Of a DNA stretch of 64,000 nucleotides, positions 1 through 45,584 are shown piece after piece; the stretch's first letter is position 1; each line of letters opens with the position of its first letter. The DNA comes from Centroberyx gerrardi (Eukaryota; Chordata; Actinopteri; Beryciformes; Berycidae): assembly GCF_048128805.1 (NCBI RefSeq), contig NC_136017.1:5788307-5852306 (forward strand), written 5' to 3'. The notes below the pieces were generated by a model. The model was not told the DNA's origin. It was given only the letters and a program-made list of their open reading frames with translations, and did not search any database. A program made the position numbers and the translations under genes.

Positions 1-427
1 ATGTTAGACTGGTGTAGTTTATCACAACATGTCTTAGAAAAGGCTATGTTACCATAATCTGTGGGCAGCTGGTTTAATAGGATTGGAAACTGGTCAGAAG
101 TCAGCAGATTGTATGTTTAAATTTGAGGTTTCAGTCAGTAGCTCAGAGGAGTAAACTGTTTCTAGAGCCCTTTGAATATTGTAGTTCACAACCCCAGTTA
201 ATGTATTTTCTTTATTTGAGAGCCACTATTATCATGACACTATGACTTTGAGAGAACAAGTTCAGAAGCTGAGCCTACTGAGATGAGTAGATAAGTTGCC
301 TGATATTCAGACTGAAGGGCCATTTTGTTGCCGCTCTGTTATTCTCTGGATCCCTCAACAAAATCTGAAAAGTGGGCGGGACACGATTCAGGAGTCTGGA
401 ACCGAGCCAGGCTAATGCCAGCCAGTA
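1..427. other. No gene recognised
   Basis: Single-copy-looking AT-rich sequence. I see no open frame with family resemblance, no tRNA fold and no obvious repeat. Confidence 0.5.
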
Positions 428-735
428 TCTAGAGGAAAGACCGAAAAGCTCTCAGAAAACAAGCTCAGAAGCCGTTTGACCCAGTGGCTCAAAGTGCTGA
501 ACAGTTCTGGGTTCAAGGGTTAGGCTCAGTTTCCACTTTGAAGTTGCCAGGAACATTTGAAAGCCAACAACCCCAGTAAAGATTGGAAACCTCTGAGAAA
601 AAGTCTTCAAAAGCAGAGTGACCCAATGGCTCAAAGCACTGGACTGCTACACAAATGTGTTGAGGTTGTGGATTCAATCCTGAGTAAAATAATACATTTT
701 GAAAGCCAACATCCCAAGTAAAGATGGAAAAGTTC
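428..735 (+). repeat. Tandem tRNA-like units, array 1 (tRNA-Ser(GCT)-like)
   Basis: Two degenerate units about 140 bp apart. Each has an A-box-like stretch (GTGACCCAATGGCTCAAAGC), then in the second unit ACTGGACTGCTAC, then a B-box-like stretch (GTTGTGGATTCAATCC), and ends in a conserved linker TTTGAAAGCCAACATCCC followed by AAGTAAAGAT. The core GATGGACTGCTA of vertebrate tRNA-Ser(GCT) is the closest match I know. The same unit recurs at 3366-3905. A tRNA-derived tandem repeat is the best reading. It is too degenerate to fold as a working tRNA. Confidence 0.6.
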
Positions 736-1488
736 TGACACTTGCCTGATACTTTAATGTGACATTTCGGTCAATAAGGTCTTCATCAGGCAAATAAATA
801 GAACAGGGTAAAGAGGAACAGACCAATGAGGAGAGGTTATTCCAAAGGACACACCTGTAGGCCATCCTCAGTCTAGGTCACATGGCCCAACAGGTGCACC
901 TGAGGTAATGAGCTCAATTCATAACAATAATCTATATTAAAGAAAAGGCATAAGAGTTAGATTACCAGTAGCTATCACAGTGCAGTGCTAAAGAGATTAG
1001 ACTACTACCACAGATGCAAAAGGTTCAATAAACATACAAATATTAAATGACTTACAATATTATATCCCATGCTTGCTCTAATGTATTTTTGCATCTTCAA
1101 AATTTTGATGATGATTTTGCAATACTTATACCTTTAGACCGACTCTAATGTATGTTTATCATGTTAAGATTTTGCAATAGGGCTCTTATTCTTTCTTTGT
1201 GCGGGATCATATTTCTTTCTCAGTATCTACCTTTTTGTTTTTTTCTACGCACCTGTCACTCAAAGACTTTTAGGTGTGCAAAAATATTTTTTTGTTTATT
1301 TACATTTCTGAACATGAAAGGAAAGGGTCTTGGGGGCCGTTGTTGGCTTTCCCCTTTAAGCACTCGGCTGCTTTCCACGCACTTTGACTCCTAGTTTCAT
1401 GACGAATTTCAGTTTCCAGTAAACATCATTCACGGTTGCAATACCTGCTGCTTTTATGGAAACATCTGGAACTGCTAAATTAGAAAGC
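736..1488. other. No gene recognised
   Basis: AT-rich sequence between the first tRNA-like array and tRNA-Arg. Nothing in either strand resembles a known protein, and the short open frames have low-complexity hydrophobic translations. Confidence 0.45.
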
Positions 1489-1561
1489 CAACCACGAAGG
1501 GACTCGAACCCTCAGTCTTCTGATCCGAAGTCAGACGCCTTATCCATTAGGCCACGTGGTC
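1489..1561 (-). tRNA. tRNA-Arg (anticodon TCG)
   Basis: On the minus strand a 73-nt intronless tRNA runs from GACCACGTGGCCTAATGGAT through the anticodon loop CTTCGGA (anticodon TCG) and the T-arm GGGTTCGAGTCCC to the acceptor. The anticodon stem TCTGA/TCAGA pairs fully. The acceptor stem pairs along seven positions, with a G1:U72 wobble where vertebrate copies usually have G:C. The discriminator is G. A- and B-boxes are canonical. The 3' flank has only TTTCT rather than a run of four or more T, so Pol III termination may be weak. It decodes CGA arginine codons. Confidence 0.9.
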
Positions 1562-1658
1562 ACGCTGGTGGAGGAATATATTCTCCTTTAGCCACTAGAA
1601 AAAGGTTTTTGTTAAGAATGTTTTCCTCTATAAATAAAGGCACAGATCCAGTTTCAGC

Positions 1659-1717
1659 CGGTCAGTACGGGGGTCGAACCCACAACCTTGGCGTTATGAG
1701 CACCATGATCTGAGCAT
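1659..1717 (-). pseudogene. tRNA-Ile-like relic
   Basis: The minus-strand anticodon arm and T-arm (TGGTG, loop CTCATAA, CGCCA, then GTTGTGGGTTCGACCCCCG) match tRNA-Ile(AAT) closely. About a dozen bases of the D-arm are missing and the loop now reads CAT where AAT is expected. The 5' acceptor strand cannot be placed. It is a dead, truncated copy about 100 bp from the intact tRNA-Arg. Confidence 0.65.
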
Positions 1718-1725
1718 CTGATCTG

Positions 1726-2050
1726 AAATCCAGAGTGAAACTGAGAACGTGTGACCAAGCACAGATGAAGGTCTCGTCTTGCTGCAGCTACTGTTGTCTC
1801 CTGTGTGACTGCACTGCTCATCAGGGGATTTCACTCAAATGGGACAGTGGGTCACTTTGTATGCGAGAGGGAGCACACATTCTCCAGCGGAGCAGTTTCT
1901 GATGTGTTCAAATCCCAAATCCAAAAACTGTGGGATTGCCATGGACTATGTGCTCGTGCTTCCTAGAGCTGCAGTTTACAAAAATCCAGAGTGAAACTGA
2001 GAACATGTGACCAAGCACAGACGAAGGGAAGGTGCAGCTACTGTTGTCTC
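1726..2050 (+). repeat. Direct repeat pair of about 75 bp
   Basis: The segment at 1726-1803 (AATCCAGAGTGAAACTGAGA, then GTGTGACCAAGCACAG and GCAGCTACTGTTGTCTCC) recurs with a few changes at 1982-2050. The 180 bp between looks unique. It may be part of the local duplication history of this block. Confidence 0.7.
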
Positions 2051-2094
2051 CCAGGTGGCTGCACTGCCACACACTGATCTTTTACAAAGTAGGC

Positions 2095-2448
2095 TATTCC
2101 ATTTTTTTTTTATTTCTCCTGTCAATCATTTTTTCATGGTGTCTTTGTTTGGAAATGGTGGGTGTTTTATGGTTCTTGAAATTTACACATACAAACAGTT
2201 TGTCTTTAAGTGTTTTAGTGTTTTCTCTTGATTTGAAAACCACAAGAAACTGACAGAAAGCCTTTGTTTCCTGTTTCGATTCAGATTCTTTGTGGATTCC
2301 ATTTTCATTTTGTCCTTTGTGTGAAATCAAACAGCTAAGCCATTTGAACTTCTACCACTAGGTGGCGACATATTGCCATTTTTCAATTGATCCAGTTGAT
2401 GGCTTGTTACATATTGATTAGGACGTGATAATTCAAGAGAATGGCATA
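2095..2448 (+). repeat. 350-bp duplicated block, copy 1
   Basis: This stretch matches 4596-4966 in the same orientation over nearly its whole length, including TCAAGAGAATGGCA at the end and ACCACTAGGTGGCGACAT near the middle. The spacing is about 2.5 kb. The duplicated block flanks the slc5a7-like exon on both sides. It could be a segmental duplication or two copies of one dispersed element. Confidence 0.85.
2355..2369 (+). promoter_or_regulatory. CTCF-like binding motif
   Basis: CCACTAGGTGGCGAC matches the core CTCF consensus CCASYAGRKGGCRS. An identical site lies in the second copy of the duplicated block at 4859. Occupancy cannot be judged from sequence. Confidence 0.55.
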
Positions 2449-2602
2449 CATGTAATATATAATATTAAATATAATATATAACATTACTGCGGGCCAACTC
2501 AAACACACCTGCATACATAGCCTGCAGGCAGAGGAAGATATATATACGTTTTTGAAACTGGGGAAGTAAACGGTCGCTCAAGTCATTTTGTTATGATCCA
2601 CA

Positions 2603-2786
2603 ATGGCTCTCAATATACCAGGTATGATAATGATGGTGGTCTTCTACTTGCTGGTCCTGGGAATTGGCATCTGGGCATCTGTAAAATCAAAGAGGATGCA
2701 GAGAGACACCCAGGGGGGCCGGATAGAAGCGGCCTTTTTAGCCAACCGGAGGGTCACCTTGGTCACGGGAGTCTTCACAATAACGG
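2603..2786 (+). CDS. Orphan first coding exon, high-affinity choline transporter type
   Basis: Starting at ATG 2603 the frame reads MALNIPGMIMMVVFYLLVLG and on through IGIWASVKSK, RRVTLVTG and VFTIT (61 codons plus one base). It ends at a good donor, GG|GTGAGA. The order of a short extracellular N-terminus, a hydrophobic first helix ending GIW, a charged loop, then a second helix start is that of SLC5A7 (CHT1), the Na+/choline cotransporter of cholinergic nerve endings. The phase-1 end is what is needed to split the Ala codon before the TWVGGG motif that follows in the family. I find no second exon in the next 3 kb or elsewhere, and the 3' end of slain1a on the opposite strand begins about 2.6 kb away. 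It is either a gene fragment or an exon 1 with a very long intron. The sequence is divergent from the main family member, so paralog identity is open. Confidence 0.6.
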
Positions 2787-3280
2787 GTGAGACTGTATTT
2801 ATTGCATTGAATGTATTGTATTTCCCAAATTTCCCCCCAGGGGATCAAGTTAAGTGCAAACTTAACTTATCTTATCTTATCTTATCTTATTGCACCTAGG
2901 CCTACTGCACTGCAAAAAATAACAAGCTGTCCAGTGATTTTAACTTGTTTCCAGACTATCAAGCTTATTTCAAGATTATTGATCGATGATTTTGTTTCTT
3001 TTGCCTTTCTGTCTTTTTGTTTTTTTCTGTAATGTGATTGTTGGTGTGTGGTGGTAGGCCTGTCAGAAATGATTATTGATTACTGATGATGCAAATGCTT
3101 TAATGCAAAATGTAGATTATTACTTTAAAGCGAGTGTGTTGGAACTTGCACAATGTGTCTTACAACTCGCACAACTTTTTACAACTTCACATTACAAGCA
3201 CATTACAAATGATCAACCAGCAAAATCAAGACACTATGCCCATCTGCCTGTCTGCTGTGTTTGTGGATGTGTTGTTGCAG
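2787..3280. other. Non-coding spacer with (CTTAT)n
   Basis: It contains a short (CTTAT)n tract at 2866-2890 and an octamer ATGCAAAT at 3089-3096, the consensus of POU-domain factors. No exon of the preceding transporter-like gene is visible here. Confidence 0.4.
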
Positions 3281-3365
3281 AGAGCATGTTGAAGGGGCGT
3301 GGGTGGACATGCAGCGCTTTAAAGAGCAGAAAGACAAAGATCTGCAGGAGGCCCTCATCACCTAA
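3281..3365 (+). pseudogene. Decayed exon resembling a sorting-nexin C-terminus
   Basis: After a plausible acceptor (TGTGTTGTTGCAG) one frame reads EHVEGAWVDMQ, then RFKEQKDKDLQEALIT, then stops at TAA 3363-3365. The charged heptad pattern with KDKDL.EALI is what I recall from the C-terminal BAR-type helix of SNX4-like sorting nexins, where a Tyr would follow at the stop position. There is no donor and no neighbouring exon. It directly abuts the second tRNA-like array. The family call rests on memory and is tentative. Confidence 0.35.
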
Positions 3366-3905
3366 AAAAGCTCAGATGCAGTTTGACCCAGTAGCTCTAA
3401 CTGCTAGACAGCTGTTTGTGCTTTTTAACGTTTTAGGTTCAAGGGTCAGGCTCACTATCCACTCCAGGTTGCCAGGAATTTTGAAAGCCAACAGCCCAAG
3501 TAGAGATTGAAAACTTCTGAGAAAAAGTTTTCCGAAGCAGAGTGGAAAAGCACTGGACTGCTACAGAAAAGGTTTGAGGGTGTGAATTCAAACCATGTAA
3601 AGTTTGAAAGTCAACATCCCAAGTAAAGATTGAAAAGTTCAGGAGCAGCCTGACCCAGTGGCTTAAGGAGTTAGATGGCTACATGAAGATTGTGGGTTCA
3701 AGCCTGAGCAGTTTTGAGAATTTTGAAAGCCAACATCCCAAGTAAAGGTTGAACAGTTCAGAGAAGAACTCTTTGTAAGTACTGCGGCGTGTTTGCTCAA
3801 ACTGCTGGGCGTCTACAATAACTTTTTGAGGTTGTGGGTTCAAGCTTCAGTAAGTTGGTTGATTTTTGAAAGCCTTATCCCAAGTAAAGATTGAAAAGCT
3901 CTGAG
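3366..3905 (+). repeat. Tandem tRNA-like units, array 2
   Basis: Four degenerate units with spacings of about 119 to 143 bp, marked by AAGTAAAGATTGAAAAG near 3498, 3621, 3740 and 3882. They carry A-box-like GACCCAGTGGCTTAAGG, anticodon-region CACTGGACTGCTACA and B-box-like GTTGTGGGTTCAAGCCT. They match array 1 at 428-735. Pol III promoter boxes are partly preserved, but none folds into a full cloverleaf. Confidence 0.65.
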
Positions 3906-4188
3906 AAAAAGAAAAACGTTGGAACCGAGTCGCCATTGCATTATATTACTATATAGTATCTGTGTCTAATATTGTACTTGTCCATGTAGGAGCCAGTAAG
4001 TATTAGTTTCTGACTGTTGTCTTGTAGTATTTATTTGGATCTGCCTATATGATCAGTGTGTACATGCTGTGTATTTGTTTGGAGCGGCCTATAGGAGCCA
4101 GTATACAGTATATTGCTCTGTAAGCCAGTGTATTTACCAGTCAGGTTAAAGACATTGCAGACTGATTTTAACAAGAATGAATCTGCCC

Positions 4189-4500
4189 CATCAGGGATGG
4201 AACCAACACTCAGACTGTCAGGTAGTGATGAAGAAACCAGCTGCTTACTCTGCTAAGCTATTGAGTTTAAATGAACTCACCTTCATCATTTATGTACTTA
4301 TTTCTACATGGGTTCACACTACTGACAACAATAACATGAGTGAGAGAGCCAGAACCAGCAACCTTCTGCATGACAAGCATCTACTTATCTCTCTGAGCTA
4401 CAGCCAAAGACTTCGTCCATCTCATTCATCAACTTACTTATACGTGCTCAAACTGCTAATGATCGGCTGTATTACTGCATCTCTGAGCAACAACCACATT
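4189..4500 (-). repeat. Further tRNA-derived units on the minus strand
   Basis: Read on the minus strand there are A-box-like elements (ATAGCTTAGCAGAGTAAGC; TGTAGCTCAGAGAGATAAG; a weaker TTGCTCAGAGATGCAG) and B-box-like elements (GTGTTGGTTCCATCCC; GGTTGCTGGTTCTGGC) at tRNA-like spacing. They look like degenerate tRNA-derived units or SINE heads. The class cannot be assigned. Confidence 0.45.
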
Positions 4501-4595
4501 GCTTGTACCTTACATTCATCAGCTTATAATTGTTGTTACATGATGTGAACATGAAAAGACTTGAGGCTTGAACCAGGATCCTGGTATATTAAGTA

Positions 4596-4966
4596 TATTC
4601 CATTTTTTTGTGCTGTCAATCATTGTTTCATGGTGTCTTCATTTGGAAATGGTGGGTGTTTTATGGTTTGAACACAAATATTCAAATTAACATATACAAA
4701 TAGTTTGTCTCCAAGTGTTTAGGTGTTTTGTCTTGATTTGAAAACCACAAGAAACTAACAGAAAGCTTTTGTTTCCTGTTGCGATTCAGATGCTTTGTGG
4801 ATTCCATTTTCATTTTGTCCTTTGTGTGAAATCAAACAGTTAAGCCATTTGAACTTCACCACTAGGTGGCGACATAGTGCCATTTTTCAATTCCTATGCA
4901 GTGATCCAGTTTTTTCATGGCTTGTTACATATTGATTAGGACGTGATGATTCAAGAGAATGGCACA
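4596..4966 (+). repeat. 350-bp duplicated block, copy 2
   Basis: Same-orientation copy of 2095-2448. It has small indels, including a roughly 20-bp insert in the middle and about 10 bp added after the CTCF-like site. The two copies bracket the transporter-like exon, the sorting-nexin-like fragment and the second tRNA-like array. Confidence 0.85.
4859..4873 (+). promoter_or_regulatory. CTCF-like binding motif, second copy
   Basis: CCACTAGGTGGCGAC again, in the same orientation as the site at 2355 and within the second copy of the duplicated block. Two unidirectional sites about 2.5 kb apart could act as a boundary if bound. Confidence 0.55.
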
Positions 4967-5207
4967 TATATAAAATTACTAGTTACATGATACTTAATTG
5001 ATACAGTGCCTTTGTTGCAGATATTATGGGTCAAAGTCAAGCTAATGAACTGTGAGACAAGCCACTTATATAGATATATACAGTATGAATGATGTATGAA
5101 ATTGTTTGTGATATTGATAACACTATAGGTACCAATTACTGCATAAATGTGAAGTAATTTTGAGGTTAAATGAGTTATCAAACTTTCACTTCCTCAGAAA
5201 GTGGCTG

Positions 5208-5237
<30 letters not shown>
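5208..5237 (+). repeat. Poly(A) tract of 30
   Basis: An uninterrupted run of 30 A. It may mark the end of an old retroposed element or be plain slippage expansion. No clear element body lies upstream. Confidence 0.7.
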
Positions 5238-5238
<1 letters not shown>

Positions 5239-5364
5239 AGCCCTAACTGGATTTCTGGGAAATATACTACTAGTTTGAAATACATGGATGTATGTATTTC
5301 ATGATGTGCAGTTTGCAACAAAATGTAAAATGAGTCGCGTGAATAACAACACCAGAAGAAATCA

Positions 5365-5384
5365 TTTATTCAATGTGTTTTATT
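5365..5384 (-). terminator. Candidate polyadenylation signals of slain1a
   Basis: Two AATAAA hexamers on the minus strand (plus-strand TTTATT at 5365-5370 and 5379-5384) lie about 1.1 kb past the slain1a stop. They imply a 3' UTR of roughly 5345-6500, AT-rich and without coding potential. Nearer hexamers could also be used. Confidence 0.5.
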
Positions 5385-6500
5385 AAAATGTTTCACTCAT
5401 TCAGTCAAACACAGTAACAAAAGTGTTAAGATTCTGTGAAATGTGCGATGAAGTAATGGTGATTTAAAAACATAAGCCAAATATTACAAACAAGGTGCTA
5501 CATTATGCCGTGTACAACTGTGAAATCTCCCAAAACATTTATTAAACATCTATCGTGTTGTTTTCCTAAATCCAGAAGAGCAAATGTAAAACGAAGTGCA
5601 ATCATTAGTAAACATAAGCAGAACATAAAAATTTCATTAAGTTTTGAGTCTTACACAAAGTGGAACAAGAACAGATACCCTATATGCCATTAAATAATTC
5701 AAAAGTGTTAATATGCACAAAGTTTTGCCACTTCCATGGTTAGACAAATTTGTAAACGCATTCAGACATTTTTCATTTTGGTCAACAAGTTTCACATTTA
5801 AAATTCAATAATATTGCATCAATATATATATATGCACACATAATAATTAAATTTGTACACTAATAAATACTATCATGTAATTTCTTGCCTTGTAAAAATT
5901 AGACCAAATGTGCCCAAACTACAGGGACTGATTCAATTTTAGCAGCATCATTGGCATTCCTTGCCAGAGGGAAAACACCTGATTATTAGTCAAAAATGTA
6001 AAGTAAAAAAAAACAAAAAACAAATGACAGAATGTGAGGCTCACTTAGTAAAAACTGGCAGCCCTCTTTAGCAGGTTAGTGTTACTGGTACCCAGCAGTT
6101 TATTGCACAAGAGCAACAGGGAACGACTCCCTCTTGGCACAGACCCGATTCAAAGTCAGTGTACTCCCTCTATTCTGAGTGTCAAGGTGTCAGCTGCTTG
6201 AGATGCACGCGCCAAAACCCAGAAAACACACCCCGCCGTCTCCGTTTCTGGCCTGGAGAAGAAACTCTGCATAGAACTGAGCGGATGAGCAGGCTTTTAT
6301 TTTATGCAGGATCTCAGCATCTCAAAACACACTCGTTTTCTTGCCTTAACAGCTACTTTTTGGTCTCATTCCACGTCCCCCCAAAAGAACAAGTTGATGT
6401 TGCGGTGCGGAGGGTCACCCCGGCCAGCAGGGTGCCTCCACACCACACCGTCAAGACGCTCCACGTCTTCAGCCGTTCGTCTTTATTTTACATCCGATCG

Positions 6501-26015
<19,515 letters not shown>

Positions 26016-26340
26016 CGGGATCTGATTATCACAGTCTGATCAGGTTTATAGCCTCCAATTTTCACCCCGACTCTCCTCCCGATTTGGATCCAGAAATGGA
26101 GGACAGGCAGGCGGCAGGCTGCTGCGCTCCCGGCTCACCCGTCGCCCTCACCGTGGTTTCTGTATTCGGGAACGGTAGTAATCTGTCTAGTCCGCTTGTC
26201 TGGGTTGTGGGCAAGTCACCCAATGAGAGACTATACAGACTCCACCCTCCACCCCCCCCTCCCACACCCGCAGCACTGATTACAGGTAGACTAACGGCAC
26301 CTGTCGTAGTCGGGATTGCCATTTTCCATAACAAGCCCTG
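26016..26340 (-). promoter_or_regulatory. slain1a: slain1a 5' UTR and promoter region
   Basis: The sequence upstream of ATG 26015 stays GC-rich into the flank and has an inverted CCAAT box (plus-strand CCAATGAGAG near 26219). No TATA box is evident. The transcription start cannot be placed. Confidence 0.4.
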
Positions 26341-26582
26341 ATAGGATTTTTATTTTGGACAAAAGCTTACACTCATTCTCAAACCAGAATAGAAGTTCAA
26401 ACTCTATACTGAAGAGTGCAACCTTGTTTCAGGAAAATTACATGTACTGCAGCAGATAGGTCTATTATATATCAGCATCCATTCAACTGATAATTATAAA
26501 TATTCTAATTGTTTCGGCGCTGAGGAAAGTACATTATCATTTGTTGAGGCCAGACTCACCTGATCAACATTTACGCGCATTT

Positions 26583-26597
26583 GGCGCCACCTTGTGG
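26583..26597 (-). promoter_or_regulatory. CTCF-like motif upstream of slain1a
   Basis: The minus strand reads CCACAAGGTGGCGCC, a fair match to the CTCF core, about 570 bp upstream of the slain1a start. Confidence 0.4.
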
Positions 26598-27164
26598 TTG
26601 GAGCTGGCTGTGGCACCCATTGGAAACTAGGGGATGCGCAGGTCCTTGAAAAGTCTGAAAAAGTCTTGTTATCCAAATTAAAGTATTAAAATGTCTTAAA
26701 TAGTTATAGAGGTGTTATTTTTTCACTATGCATTGATAGGTGTCTTTGCGCTGCATGTCCACTCTTAGATTAATACAGAACAGGGTTAATAGCACTTTTT
26801 TCCCCTGTATCTTCTTCACTAATCACAAGAGGCCTTCATGAACCATTACAATCAACGTCCTTACAAAAAAACCCAGGAAGGTTTTGCCAGTTTTGTTTCT
26901 TTATTTTGGTTTTAAAATTGGCCTTAAATGTAATTCTAAGTAGCATTAAAAAGATTTTAACAAGTCTTACATTTGTCTTTGTCAAACAGATTTTTTCAGC
27001 AGACCCCCTGCCTGCATGTAAAGTAGGTCGAACTCAAAAATTGTTTGTTGGCATGAGAGTGCAAAAAGCATAATGAAATATTTAAGCTTCCTTTGAAGTA
27101 ACAGCCACCTTTAAGCACCGAAACAATGCTTTCCTCACAGTACTCAAAGTATAACATGTTATTT

Positions 27165-27275
27165 GGTCGATGCATTTATCCAAAACACCTTTCCTTTAGT
27201 GCTAGATGTCTTCCAGTATTGGGAATCAAACCTCTAACCTTGTAAGTGTCGTTCTTTACAGGACCACATGGTATC
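27165..27275 (-). mobile_element. tRNA-derived SINE fragment
   Basis: The minus strand has a B-box-like GGTTTGATTCCC and, on its 3' side, GATAAATGCATC, the general layout of fish tRNA SINEs. It lies between mrps9 and slain1a. Confidence 0.4.
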
Positions 27276-27361
27276 AGAACAAAACTCAACTCACACAAGA
27301 TTAAGAAACTGTAGGCCTCGTAATACAAGAATTACAAAACAACGCATTTTTATATGAAAAA

Positions 27362-27372
27362 TTTAATTTAAT
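27362..27372 (-). terminator. mrps9: Candidate mrps9 polyadenylation signal
   Basis: Two overlapping ATTAAA hexamers on the minus strand lie about 340 bp past the mrps9 stop. ATTAAA is the commonest variant of AATAAA. Other downstream hexamers (near 26895) are possible. Confidence 0.35.
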
Positions 27373-27424
27373 GATTGCAACACTGACAAACATATTCAAC
27401 GTTTTCATTCATTCCTTGGCATAG

Positions 27425-27440
27425 GCCGCCCTCTGGTGGC
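27425..27440 (-). promoter_or_regulatory. Strong CTCF-like motif between mrps9 and slain1a
   Basis: The minus strand reads GCCACCAGAGGGCGGC, very close to the best CTCF consensus. It lies about 270 bp beyond the mrps9 stop, in or next to its 3' UTR, and 1.4 kb upstream of slain1a. Confidence 0.55.
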
Positions 27441-27706
27441 TGGGGAAGCTCACTGCAGCTGATATCCTGAAGACATGGCCGCCATGTGAGAAGCTTTAGT
27501 GTGCACATGTACAGAGGCTTTCAGCTGGCTGTTGTTCCAACCTCAAATATACTTAAGAGGACACAAGTGATGTGGCTCGTGTCAAAAAATGATGTTGATT
27601 GACTCAAACAGGGGCGAATCAATATCCAAAGTCACTCTTGAATGTTCCGTATTTTAGCTCAGATGAGATTTCATTTTCCATTCTGCACTCTTCCTCCTCC
27701 TCTTCC

Positions 27707-44418
<16,712 letters not shown>

Positions 44419-44426
<8 letters not shown>

Positions 44427-44460
44427 CTTTGCCGAACACGGGGACGTCACACCGGAAGTT
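44419..44460 (-). promoter_or_regulatory. mrps9: mrps9 core promoter: YY1, CRE and ETS motifs
   Basis: On the minus strand AAGATGGCGGC (44419-44429) is the YY1 consensus and contains the mrps9 ATG itself. GTGACGTC (44443-44450) is a CRE-type site and AACTTCCGGT (44451-44460) an ETS/GABP site. YY1, CREB and GABP (NRF-2) motifs are typical of nuclear genes for mitochondrial proteins. Confidence 0.7.
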
Positions 44461-45584
44461 CCTCCGTGTAAAAGAATACAAAACAGATTTTTATTTTTAT
44501 TTTTTTTTATTTAACTATTTTACACCGACACATCGACATTCCACATGCCAGAAATTATCCAACAAACAATAATAAAATATACAAGGAGTCAATGCGCTTC
44601 CGTTTCTATTTTGCGCAATTAATTATTCATGACGCTTTTACTCTGTTTTCTTTTTTACTGGTTTAATAAAGCAGGTACATAATCTCATGATTATGCCGGG
44701 CTGATGTAAATGTCATACGGAAATCTTAAAAACTGTACATAAATTAATTGTTTTCACAGCGTTTCTATTAGTGGGCGCCAACATGATATTATTTGTCCTC
44801 ATTTTCAAAAAAAAAAAAAAAAGGTTTTTGTATTGCTGAATTTGGATTTGAGGATATTTTGCTAATTTTTCCATTTTCATTCTAAATCTTGACCAGAAAG
44901 GGAAAGGAGAGGGGAAACCTGGGAAACCTGACAAGGCAAGGCAAATGCTGCCTTCAAGGGCTCCTCATAAGCTCCTACTACTGTGTTTCAAGTCGTAAAT
45001 ATGACTTGCCACACATTGAAGTGATCAGAAATATTAACAAAATGGATCCATCAGTTAAGTGCCATTGTGCCAACAGTATACAGGTTTTCACTCCAAACCA
45101 ACTCTGTAACAGCTAATTCAACTGATTAGTACACCTTCAACCAGAGAGGGGGGGACTAATCCGTGAAATAAACTGGTGTCGTGTTTAGTTGTATGAAACC
45201 TTCACACTCTTAAAATAGCTCTCAATGCTACATAGTTGAAAAAACTGTCAGATGTCAATGATGTTTACCCATAAACTTTAGTAGTAAATAATGGACAAAG
45301 TGACTGACACATACTGGTTTATATGGGATTATGCTAATAGAGAGATCGTCTCTACCTGTGTTTCTGCCCCTTGTTATTGGGTTGTTCATGTGTGCTTAAC
45401 TCAAAATGGTGAAATTTCCCACAGCACTTGAAGGCAGCGTCTTATGGGTCAGGAAAATAACGTTGACCGTTAATTGACCAGTAAAGAGGTAGCAGTGTGC
45501 TAACGACAGCCTGAGTTAAGGGCTAACACTTCAGCAGCAATGAACCAAAAAACATATATATATATATTTTTTTTTAAATCAAAA
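44461..45584. other. Spacer between mrps9 and the protease relic
   Basis: AT-rich sequence with no coding signal. The two transcription units diverge here, 1.2 kb apart. Nothing regulatory beyond the mrps9 promoter is recognisable. Confidence 0.4.
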
